Position numbers and translations under genes: made by a program. Positions 53,346 through 60,880 of a stretch of DNA of 64,000 bases are shown one piece after another. Numbering within the stretch: position 1 is the first letter of the stretch; each line of letters begins with the position of its first letter. Origin of the DNA: JBGSOV01 sp041738935. GTDB taxonomy: Bacteria > Patescibacteriota > Gracilibacteria > CAIRYL01 > GCA-016699755. The stretch is from NCBI GenBank assembly GCA_041738935.1, contig JBGSOV010000010.1:12768-76767 (forward strand), read 5' to 3'. The notes under the pieces were generated by a model. That model did no database searches, was not told the origin of the DNA, and saw only the letters and a list, made by a program, of their open reading frames with translations.

Positions 53346-53411
53346 CGGATCCTGCTTTGCCTTACTCAAATTCTTGGTCTTCCCACTGGCGTTTTGTCAC
53401 TTCCCACTTAT

Positions 53412-55106
53412 TTAGTACACCGTCGCCTGGTAACATATTTCGCACAAGACTTGTTCGGATCGAGCCGGATCATAGTTCGTTGTGATATTGGTTCCGCACT
53501 TATTACAATTGCTTTGCCACAAATATTGTGGATTGCGTTTTGCCATGCGATGGGCATGACGAACATCGGGGTGAAGACGAGGAATCGGAAGATGCATCCT
53601 CCGATAAAACTCCAATTCCGCTTTTTGGATTTTGAAGGGTCTTCCACTTTCTTGGCAAGTGATTGCCCAGTTGAGAACATCATCTGGAATATCGTCTAAC
53701 TTATCGGGCAACCTGGACGCTGGAATGACTTTAGTGACATTTGGTATCTCGTCCTTTTCCTCTCGCCATTTCCAGCCCTTCTGAGTTGCCTCTTCTTTCG
53801 TAAGAGGGAAATACTCCTGCGCAATCGTTTCATTATAACAAAACGGCGATAATTCTACCGGGAAAAACTCTCCCCACTCCCCTGTTTTGCGCATGTGTTC
53901 AATGATTTTTGGTACCAATACTTCGTATTCTTCTTTGTTGTATTGTTTATTCAAAATGCAATATTGCGCCTGCTTCAATCCGACACAACCAAAAAGATTA
54001 CTTGATACGGAACACGAATCACAGTAAAGCATCTGACTACAATTCGGCCAACAATTATTACAAAAGAAAACCTGGTACGCGTTTTTTCCGACCGTTGTGC
54101 ATTCTCGCATCATTTCACCCGGATCACCCCAGTCACTCACATCGATGCAGTCTTTTCCCTTGACCAACTTGACACAATACCGACAATCTTCGCTATCGTA
54201 GACCATAAAACTGTGATGGACATTTTTGGAGTTGTAGATAAAATCTCCCGAACAGTCTTCGCAGTTTTCGAGATGGGCAAAACTGCGCGGAGTCGTTTTT
54301 TTGAGAGATTCGAATTTTTCCCAAAATAATCGGATACCACTTGCCGAAGCGAGCTGCTCTTTAGCTGCCCGAAGTCTGCTCTTGTACTCGTCAGGTGTTA
54401 ATTGCTCATTAAACCAGCAATATGATTTACCGCGGAGTCCAGAGCACCCAAAACAATTATTGCAATTGCGGCAGTCGAACAAAAACATACTGTCGGCACA
54501 CGAAGTGCATTCTTGAGAAAAGAACAATTGATAGCACGAGAGACAATCCACGCATTCGTAGCACCATTCGGATTTGCGCACAAACAGCCCGTCCAGGGAA
54601 TCTTTGCAATAGTCAAAGGACTCGCCGTACATGCAGTCTTCTGAGTCGCCTGTCGCAAAAACAAGATAGCAGTTTTTGTTACGACTGGCGGCATTTTGGT
54701 AAGCGCTATTATTTTCGAGAGAAGTGATGTCGGTCAAGCAAGCGGCTCGCGGTGTCGCTACAAGAAGTTCGGCAAATTGCTCAAAAAATGGCCGTTCAAA
54801 AGAGAATTCCTGTGTCGGCACTTGCCACTTACGTTCGTGATAATAACGGAGATCAAAGACACGGAAGCGCGAATCTGCCGGATATTCACTTACGATTTCT
54901 ACGCCGGTCGCATCACATTTTCGTAAATAGAGTTTACGCTCGTTGCGCCAAGACAATCTTCGTTTTACGCGCTCCTCAAAATAAAAGGACGGGAGTGGAA
55001 TTTCGTACACCTGACCGCCGATCTGCGGTGAGATTTTTTTGTAGAATTCCAAATCTTCGGAAGATATCTCGAACTCGATGCCGGAGGCACTGCAAACTTG
55101 CTTCAT
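53412..55106 (-). CDS. Cys-rich putative zinc-binding protein, paralogue A
   Basis: 564 residues from the ATG at 55106. Layout shared with the two paralogues: N-terminal module VCSASGIEFEISSEDLEFYKKISPQIGGQVYEIP...RRLSWRNERKLYLRKCDATG, a middle region with about 25 cysteines in C-x2-C and C-x2-C-x2-C spacings (CYECVDCLSCYQLFFSQECTSC, CRNCNNCFGCSG, at about 180-290), a second Cys-rich stretch (CSQMLYCDSCSVSSNLFGCVG), then KIIEHMRKTGEWGEFFP and a C-terminal ribbon CNKCGTNIT...VLCEICYQ. Cysteine pairs imply zinc or iron-sulfur binding. It is one of the family often labelled 'caib/baif' in CPR genomes; true function unknown. Lacks the inserted PLNPPL peptide seen in B and C. Confidence 0.75.
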   Translation of the reverse strand: MKQVCSASGIEFEISSEDLEFYKKISPQIGGQVYEIPLPSFYFEERVKRRLSWRNERKLYLRKCDATGVEIVSEYPADSRFRVFDLRYYHERKWQVPTQEFSFERPFFEQFAELLVATPRAACLTDITSLENNSAYQNAASRNKNCYLVFATGDSEDCMYGESFDYCKDSLDGLFVRKSEWCYECVDCLSCYQLFFSQECTSCADSMFLFDCRNCNNCFGCSGLRGKSYCWFNEQLTPDEYKSRLRAAKEQLASASGIRLFWEKFESLKKTTPRSFAHLENCEDCSGDFIYNSKNVHHSFMVYDSEDCRYCVKLVKGKDCIDVSDWGDPGEMMRECTTVGKNAYQVFFCNNCWPNCSQMLYCDSCSVSSNLFGCVGLKQAQYCILNKQYNKEEYEVLVPKIIEHMRKTGEWGEFFPVELSPFCYNETIAQEYFPLTKEEATQKGWKWREEKDEIPNVTKVIPASRLPDKLDDIPDDVLNWAITCQESGRPFKIQKAELEFYRRMHLPIPRLHPDVRHAHRMAKRNPQYLWQSNCNKCGTNITTNYDPARSEQVLCEICYQATVY

Positions 55107-55117
55107 AAAATTGGAAA

Positions 55118-56845
55118 TCAATAGACTGACTCTTGATAACACCTCTCGCAGAACACTTTCTCCGGTCGCTCTGGTGCGTATGTTGTTTGAATCGGAACCC
55201 CACACTTGTCGCAATTCCGCTCCCACAGTTTCCGTGGATTCCGCTTTGCCATCCGATGCGCGTGGCGGACATCGGGGTGGAAGTGCGGAATCGGCAGTCG
55301 CATCTTGCGATAAAACTCCAACTCCGCCTTTTGGATCTTAAACGGTTTGCCACTCTCTTCACATTCAATCGCCCAGTTCAAAATATCATCAGGAATGTCG
55401 TCGATAGAGTCCGGCAATCGAGAAGCAGGGATTACTTTGCTCACTTTTGGCATTTCTACTATCTCATCTCGCCACTTCCAACCCTTTGCTAAGACTTCTT
55501 CTTTACTCATTGGAAAATACTCCTGCGCGACTGTTTCGTTGTAGGCGAACGGTGACAGTTCGATGGGGAAAAACTCGCCCCATTCGCCTGACTGCTTCCC
55601 CCCTCCTGATAAGGGGGGATTGAGGGGGGTTTGCTTCATATGCTCGATGATCTTTGGAACCAACGCTTCATACTCTTCTTTCGTATATTGTTTGTTGAGG
55701 ATGCAGTACTGAGCGCTTTTGAGACCGGAACAACCGAAGCAATCTTGAGATTTGAAGCATTCATAACAATACATGCAGTCCGAGCTCCCTCCCCAAATAA
55801 TTTTAGAAAAAAGCAGATGATGCGCCCCCAGACCAACACCATCACATTCGTATAACAAATCGTTTGTTTCTGCGATACCAAAGTAATCGACATCGTAACT
55901 GTCACTCAAAAAATGAATATTTGTGCAGAATTTGCAATCACGAATATTGCTGCAATCAAAACAATCAGTCACGTTTTGGCTGTGTCTGATGTAGTTTCCG
56001 ATAACATTTTCGTTACTGATGCCTTCCATAAATCTTCGTGGAGAGAGAAGTTGCTTTTCTTGAAAAAGTTTTTGCCATTTCTGAACGCCAGAAAAAGAAC
56101 TTAATTCCTTCAGTGCAATTTCAAATTCTGCTTTGGTGCATGGGGTATTAAAAATGTGGTATTCTTTGTTTCTTAGATTTACGCAGCCTATACAATACCG
56201 ACAACCAATGCAGTTTTTTAGAAAAACAGAATCCGAACAATTAAAAGTATCTTGGATATAGAGGCAGTTGTAGCAATTTTCCGAATTGATAGACTCGTAA
56301 CAGAGTTCGCAACCAGAGACAAAACAGTTATCCAGAGAGTCTTTACAAAAATTTACTGCTTTGCCATACATACAATCTTCGTTGCGGCTAGAGGTAAAGA
56401 TCAAATAACAGTTTTTGTTATACGAAGCGCCATTGAGGTATGCGGAGTTTTCATTTTCACCCTGCTGGATAAGCGCCATCTTTGGTACTGTTTTGAAGAG
56501 CTCTGAGAAATTCTCAAAAAATGTTCTGGAAAAATCGAAGTCTCGGGCAAATGTTTTTGCATCCCAGTGATCAGACCACCATTCGCTATTTTCGAGTACT
56601 GGAAATGGAACGGTTTCTGGATAAAAGGTAATTATATCGCGCCCACTCAGGTCGCACTTGCGCCGAAAGAGATTCATCTCATTGCGGAAACAAAGTCGGC
56701 GTCGAAAGCGACAATCGGGACACAAAGTCGGCGGCGGAATCTCATATACTTTCCCTCCGATTTTCGGTGAGACTTTGTGATAAAACGCCAAGTCTTCTTC
56801 GCTGATCTCAAACTCCGTGCCGGAGGCTCTGCAAATCTGCTTCAT
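55118..56845 (-). CDS. Cys-rich putative zinc-binding protein, paralogue B
   Basis: 575 residues from the ATG at 56845. About 60% identical by eye to C over the C-terminal third. N-terminal CRASGTEFEISEEDLAFYHKVSPKIGGKVYEIPPPTLCPDCRFRRRLCFRNE, middle cysteine clusters (CYESINSENCYNCLYIQDTFNCSDS, CIGCRYCIGCVNL), FGCSGLKSAQYCILNKQY, then KIIEHMKQT followed in frame by the 13-residue insert PLNPPLSGGGKQS before GEWGEFFP, and C-terminal ribbon CDKCGVPIQ...VFCERCYQ. The insert is a genomic palindromic repeat (55591-55632). Starts 11 nt after gene C ends, same as A after B. Confidence 0.75.
   Translation of the reverse strand: MKQICRASGTEFEISEEDLAFYHKVSPKIGGKVYEIPPPTLCPDCRFRRRLCFRNEMNLFRRKCDLSGRDIITFYPETVPFPVLENSEWWSDHWDAKTFARDFDFSRTFFENFSELFKTVPKMALIQQGENENSAYLNGASYNKNCYLIFTSSRNEDCMYGKAVNFCKDSLDNCFVSGCELCYESINSENCYNCLYIQDTFNCSDSVFLKNCIGCRYCIGCVNLRNKEYHIFNTPCTKAEFEIALKELSSFSGVQKWQKLFQEKQLLSPRRFMEGISNENVIGNYIRHSQNVTDCFDCSNIRDCKFCTNIHFLSDSYDVDYFGIAETNDLLYECDGVGLGAHHLLFSKIIWGGSSDCMYCYECFKSQDCFGCSGLKSAQYCILNKQYTKEEYEALVPKIIEHMKQTPLNPPLSGGGKQSGEWGEFFPIELSPFAYNETVAQEYFPMSKEEVLAKGWKWRDEIVEMPKVSKVIPASRLPDSIDDIPDDILNWAIECEESGKPFKIQKAELEFYRKMRLPIPHFHPDVRHAHRMAKRNPRKLWERNCDKCGVPIQTTYAPERPEKVFCERCYQESVY
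55591..55632 (-). repeat. Palindromic repeat inside paralogue B
   Basis: TTCCCCCCTCCTGATAAGGGGGGATTGAGGGGGGTTT-type element: the same repeat family as at 5042, 18303, 34783 and 57333. In this frame it is translated as PLNPPLSGGGKQS and does not interrupt the gene. Confidence 0.85.
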
Positions 56846-56856
56846 AGAATTGGAAA

Positions 56857-58590
56857 TCAATAGACTGACTCTTGATAACACCTCTCGCAGAACACTTTCT
56901 CCGGACGCTCCGGAGCATAAGTCGTCTGAATGGAAATCCCGCAGTTGCCACAGTTCCGTTCCCAGAGCTTCCGTGGATTCCTCTTCTTCATCCGATGCCC
57001 ATGTCGGACATCTGGATGATAATGCGGAATCGGCAAGCGCATTTTGCGATAGAACTCGAGTTCTGCTTTTTGGATCTTGAACGGTTTTTTTGTCTCTTCA
57101 CACTGTATCGCCCAATTGAGAATATCATCAGGAATATCATCGATACTATCGGGCAATCGATTTGCCGGAATCACTTTGCTCACATTCGGTATCTCATTCG
57201 TCTCGTCTCGCCACTTCCAGCCTTTCGCGAGGACTTCTTCTTTCGTCATCGGGAAGTATTCTTGCGCGACGGTTTCGTTGTAGGCAAAAGGTGACAGTTC
57301 AATCGGGAAGAACTCGCCCCACTCAGCTGCCTGCTTTCCCCCTGTTAAGGGGGGATTGAGGGGGGTTTTCTTCATATGTTCAATGATCTTGGGGACGAGT
57401 TCCTCGTATTTCTCTTTCGAATATTGTTTGTTGAGAATGCAGTACTTGGCATCCCTGAGACCAACACAACCAAAGCAGTCACGAGAAAGAAAGACTTCCA
57501 TCGAATAGAGCACATTGTTTGCTTGCGAATTGACCAAAATTCCAAAAAGAATCTGTGCCGAGCGGTCTCCAATTCCACTTCCTTCGTAGGACATTTGCAC
57601 ACTCATTCCATACTGATCGATATCGTAACAATCGTGATTCTCACCAATACTGATTCTTTGGCAATGCTTCATATCGCGAGCTTGCTTTATATCAAAAGAA
57701 TCTTTGACATTTTCACACTCATAAATCTGATCGCCAACACAATTCTCGTTCTTCGCTTGTTGAAGATTTTGGAAAAATTGTTGTTGCCAAAACGAAGTGC
57801 ACTCCGCTTGCATACTGGTCAACTCGCTATGCTTATTGGAGAGAAAGTTTTTTAGAAACGTATCATATCCGTCTTTTGTGACGGAACGGTTAAAAATTAC
57901 GTATTGTTGGTGACGAAGATTTGTACACCCAAAACAATCTTTGCAGCCGATGCAATCTTTGAGAAACCATGAATTCGAGCAGTTTTCACAATTTTGAGAG
58001 AAAAAGAGACGATAGCACTTTTGACAATCAATGCATTCATGAAGCAGCTCCGAGTCGAAAATGAACAAGTTGTCCACACAATCTTTGGATTTTTTGATGT
58101 TGGTATTGTACAAACAGCCCTCATTCATGTCGGCATGAAAAACGAGGTAGCAATCCTTGATGTATGCGGCGTAATTGGTAAATTCGGAATTCTCCAATGT
58201 CGGATAATTGACGGTCACATTCGGGTGCGGCACCGCCATCATCAATTCTTGGAATTGATCAAAAAAACTCCGACTAAAGTCAAAATCTCTTCCGTAGTCT
58301 CGCGCATCCCAATTGTCTGACCACCAATACGGATTATCGTACACTTTGTATCCGGTATCTTTCCCATAGTTGGTAATGATGTTTTTACCGGTGGCATCAC
58401 ATTTTCGATAAGTAAGATGATATAGATTTCGCCACACTAATCTTCTCCGTTGCCGTTCTTCTGGACACAGCGTCGGTGGTGGAATTTCATAAATTTTGCC
58501 ACCGATTTTCGGTGAGACTTTTTTATAGAAGGCAAGATCTTCATCAGTGATCTCAAACTCGGTGCCGGAGGCTTTGCAAATGCGCTTCAT
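56857..58590 (-). CDS. Cys-rich putative zinc-binding protein, paralogue C
   Basis: 577 residues from the ATG at 58590. N-terminal CKASGTEFEITDEDLAFYKKVSPKIGGKIYEIPPPTLCPEERQRRRLVWRNLYHLTYRKC, Cys clusters (CIDCQKCYRLFFSQNCENCSNSWFLKDCIGCKDCFGCTNL at about 185-225), KDCVDNLF, then FGCVGLRDAKYCILNKQY, KIIEHMKKT with the 12-residue in-frame insert PLNPPLTGGKQA, AEWGEFFP, and C-terminal ribbon CGNCGISIQ...VFCERCYQ. The start is 11 nt from nothing upstream; rplL's terminator lies behind it. First in the tandem of three; probably cotranscribed with B and A. Confidence 0.75.
   Translation of the reverse strand: MKRICKASGTEFEITDEDLAFYKKVSPKIGGKIYEIPPPTLCPEERQRRRLVWRNLYHLTYRKCDATGKNIITNYGKDTGYKVYDNPYWWSDNWDARDYGRDFDFSRSFFDQFQELMMAVPHPNVTVNYPTLENSEFTNYAAYIKDCYLVFHADMNEGCLYNTNIKKSKDCVDNLFIFDSELLHECIDCQKCYRLFFSQNCENCSNSWFLKDCIGCKDCFGCTNLRHQQYVIFNRSVTKDGYDTFLKNFLSNKHSELTSMQAECTSFWQQQFFQNLQQAKNENCVGDQIYECENVKDSFDIKQARDMKHCQRISIGENHDCYDIDQYGMSVQMSYEGSGIGDRSAQILFGILVNSQANNVLYSMEVFLSRDCFGCVGLRDAKYCILNKQYSKEKYEELVPKIIEHMKKTPLNPPLTGGKQAAEWGEFFPIELSPFAYNETVAQEYFPMTKEEVLAKGWKWRDETNEIPNVSKVIPANRLPDSIDDIPDDILNWAIQCEETKKPFKIQKAELEFYRKMRLPIPHYHPDVRHGHRMKKRNPRKLWERNCGNCGISIQTTYAPERPEKVFCERCYQESVY
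57333..57366 (-). repeat. Palindromic repeat inside paralogue C
   Basis: CTTTCCCCCTGTTAAGGGGGGATTGAGGGGGG-type element; here read in frame as PLNPPLTGGKQA. Slightly shorter than the copy in B (36 against 39 nt of inserted sequence relative to A). Confidence 0.85.
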
Positions 58591-58659
58591 AATTGTAGGA
58601 TAATACTTTTTGAGATTTAGTGCGAAGATATTTTTTTCTAAATACCAATATCACAAATA

Positions 58660-58695
58660 AAAAAACAATCCCGAGGTGCTCGGGATTGTTTTTTT
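58660..58695. terminator. Terminator after rplL
   Basis: ACAATCCCGAG / CTCGGGATTGT 11-bp stem with loop GTG, A-run on the left and T-run on the right. For the minus strand (rplL), the T-run follows the stem. Separates rplJ-rplL from the Cys-rich genes. Confidence 0.95.
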
Positions 58696-58711
58696 GAAAT
58701 CGTAGGGAGAA

Positions 58712-59119
58712 TTATTTTAATTCAACTGTTGCGCCAGCAGCTTCGAGAGCAGTTTTGAGCTCTTTTGCTTCGTTTTCTTTAACACCCTGTTTGACTTCTT
58801 TTGGTGCGGCATCAACGAGATCTTTTGCTTCTTTGAGACCCAAACCTGTTGCTTCGCGAACAGCTTTGATAACAGCAATCTTTTGTTGACCAGCGTTAGT
58901 CAAGACAACATCGTATGTGTCTTTGACAGCGGCTTCACCAGCTTCTGCTGGAGCAGCAGCGGCAGCAACGCCAACTGGAGCAGCAGCGGAGACACCAAAT
59001 TTGTCTTCCATAGCTTTTACAAGCTCGGAAAGTTCGAGAACCGAGAGTTTTTCGACGCTCTCAAGAATTTTTTGCGCATTGGCAGAAAGTTTTACCTCTG
59101 TCTTAGCTTCGTCGGACAT
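58712..59119 (-). CDS. rplL: Ribosomal protein L7/L12
   Basis: 135 residues. N-terminal dimerisation helices (ILESVEKLSVLELSELVKAMEDKFGVS), Ala/Pro hinge (AAAPVGVAAAAAPAEAGEAA), and C-terminal domain with DVVLTNAGQQKIAVIKAVREATGLGLKEAKDLVDAAPKEVKQGVKENEAKELKTALEAAGATVELK. Forms the ribosomal stalk that recruits GTPases. Follows rplJ by 27 nt. Confidence 0.98.
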   Translation of the reverse strand: MSDEAKTEVKLSANAQKILESVEKLSVLELSELVKAMEDKFGVSAAAPVGVAAAAAPAEAGEAAVKDTYDVVLTNAGQQKIAVIKAVREATGLGLKEAKDLVDAAPKEVKQGVKENEAKELKTALEAAGATVELK

Positions 59120-59146
59120 GTTAAATAAAAAAAGAAAAAAAAGTTT

Positions 59147-59686
59147 TTAAGCGTTTTCGGTAGCGGCTTTTTGTTCGCGGTAGGCATCGGTGACACGAAC
59201 AAATCCTGCGATAACTTGCGAACTGGCTCCCACAAATCCACTGATAGGTGCCAGCATCGCACCAAGCAATTTGGCGAGAAGTTCTTCGCGACTTGGGATT
59301 TTTGAGAGAGCGATGGCTTCGGCTTTGGAGATAACTTTTCCTTCAAAAATGCCACCAGTAATTTCAATCTTTTTGGTGGTTTTTTGGAGCTTGGTAAGTG
59401 CTTTGAGAAAGCCCAATTCGTCTTCGAGTGCAAATGCGGTACCAATGGCGCCATCGAGGACACTGTCATCGATTTCGATATTCGCTCCGTCTTTGGCAGC
59501 CTTTTTGATGAGTGTCTTTTTGGCGACGGAAAAACTGCCGCCGTTGTCACGGAGGGTTTTGCGGATTTCTTGTGCTTGTTTGACGCTGAGTCCGAGGTTT
59601 TTGGCGAAGAAAACCGACTTGGCTTCTTTCATACTGGCAGTAAGTCCGGTTAAGATATCTTCTTTCTTTTGGCGAGTGATTGGCAT
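59147..59686 (-). CDS. rplJ: Ribosomal protein L10
   Basis: 179 residues from the ATG at 59686. N-terminal RQKKEDILTGLTASMKEAKSVFFAKNLGLSVKQAQEIRKTLRDNGGSFSVAKKTLIKKA and a C-terminal helix (VIAGFVRVTDAYREQKAA) that binds L7/L12. Base of the stalk; normally autoregulates its own leader. Start preferred over the upstream ATG because MPITRQKKEDIL is the family start and leaves the attenuator hairpin untranslated. Confidence 0.95.
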   Translation of the reverse strand: MPITRQKKEDILTGLTASMKEAKSVFFAKNLGLSVKQAQEIRKTLRDNGGSFSVAKKTLIKKAAKDGANIEIDDSVLDGAIGTAFALEDELGFLKALTKLQKTTKKIEITGGIFEGKVISKAEAIALSKIPSREELLAKLLGAMLAPISGFVGASSQVIAGFVRVTDAYREQKAATENA

Positions 59687-59875
59687 GACTGCAGAAAAAA
59701 TGAAAGGTGCCGTGGGCATCACCTTCCGATTTTCACATATTGTGCGAGAAGCGGTTTGCTAATAAAAGCGGTGAGCCTACCGTGGGACTTGTTTCTGGCG
59801 TGTATCGCGAGAATGCCTCCGGTCTTGGGCAAAAGTTACAAATGGCAATCTACCTGTTGCGGTCATCACTGTCAA
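59687..59875 (-). promoter_or_regulatory. rplJ-rplL promoter and leader with attenuator hairpin
   Basis: Minus strand: TTGACA (59875-59870), 17-nt spacer, TAGATT (59852-59847), a good sigma-70 promoter about 160 nt upstream of rplJ. Its long leader ends with a hairpin AAGGTG / CACCTT (59725-59720 with 59709-59704) followed by a broken T-run (TTTCATTTTTT), 18 nt before the ATG. Consistent with L10 leader autoregulation, which I infer from gene identity rather than from a matched RNA motif. Confidence 0.6.
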
Positions 59876-59946
59876 ATTCTTTTTAAAAAAAGCAGAAGAT
59901 TATTTCCTTCTGGTATTTTCCAAAACAGTGGTTTTCTTTCAAATAC

Positions 59947-60657
59947 TTATTTTTTGCGTCGCAAATATTCCGATAAAAATAGTGAACTGCTCACATAAAT
60001 CAGGAGGAGCACTAATCCTACGGCGATCATCCACGGATGATGAAGTGCGGCCGAGATTCCATCAATGAGCATTTGATTGAAAAAATTCGCAATTGAAGCG
60101 ATAAAACGCCAAAACCCATTCTCGAAAAACGGACGAACCGCTTCCCAAAAAAAGTTGCCGATAATCACTACAATAATGGTGAGCAGCGACACCGAATACA
60201 AAAAAATCTTATTGGCAAGGGTGATGGATTCTTCTTCGAGTTCGCCAAATCTTGATTCGACAAGACTGACAAGCAGAAAAAATGACATGCTCCACAAAAA
60301 CAGCAATCCGGTCAAAAGTTCTTGCCCGGTAATGACATGAATCAAAAACTCACTGAGTGTTGCAACAAGAAACTTGGGCAAAAAATGGAAGTAGGGGATT
60401 TTGCTACAAAAGCGCGTAAATTTTAAAAATAAACGAAAATACAGCGGCAAGCTTTTTTCGCTGCGTTTATTTAAAAAAATCGTGGTAAAACTAATTGGCA
60501 AGAGAATGCCAGAAACGAGTCTCCGCACAAGCGAATGTTTTTTGTCATCGGCGCGCTTAAAAACCCGATAGATCAAAAAATAACCGACCAGGCTCACGAC
60601 TACTAGCAGATGGATGGATATAAACCCGAAAATGATGTCGATAGTTTCCTTGTTCAT
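59947..60657 (-). CDS. Multi-spanning membrane protein, unknown
   Basis: 236 residues. About five hydrophobic segments (IIFGFISIHLLVVVSLVGYFLIY near the N-terminus; VSGILLPISFTTIFL; LLTGLLFLWSMSFFLLVSLV; IFLYSVSLLTIIVVIIGNFF; MIAVGLVLLLIYVSSSLFLSEYL). The N-terminal half has a basic loop (RVFKRADDKKHSLVRRL). No family recognised. Downstream of nothing on the same strand; its 3' end is next to the rplJ leader. Confidence 0.7.
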   Translation of the reverse strand: MNKETIDIIFGFISIHLLVVVSLVGYFLIYRVFKRADDKKHSLVRRLVSGILLPISFTTIFLNKRSEKSLPLYFRLFLKFTRFCSKIPYFHFLPKFLVATLSEFLIHVITGQELLTGLLFLWSMSFFLLVSLVESRFGELEEESITLANKIFLYSVSLLTIIVVIIGNFFWEAVRPFFENGFWRFIASIANFFNQMLIDGISAALHHPWMIAVGLVLLLIYVSSSLFLSEYLRRKK

Positions 60658-60844
60658 TTTGCTTGAGGTAAGTCAGTGAAAATCACGATTCTCCTTCGTT
60701 ATTTTTGCACTTCATGAGGTCAATTTTAGCGCTTCTTTTCTTCCGCGTAAAATAGTTCGCATTTTCCTCAATCCGCTAACATATTTTTTCATACGGAATA
60801 TTACTTTTGCATCGCAAAAATCCTTTTTATTCCTGAGCATGCTG

Positions 60845-60853
60845 TGGTATAAT
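60845..60853 (+). promoter_or_regulatory. Extended -10 promoter of the LamG surface protein
   Basis: TGGTATAAT: TG plus one base plus TATAAT (60848-60853), 27 nt before the ATG at 60881. No -35 box matches well, which is usual for extended -10 promoters. Confidence 0.6.
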
Positions 60854-60880
60854 AATGTGATAGAATCATAAAATACACAT

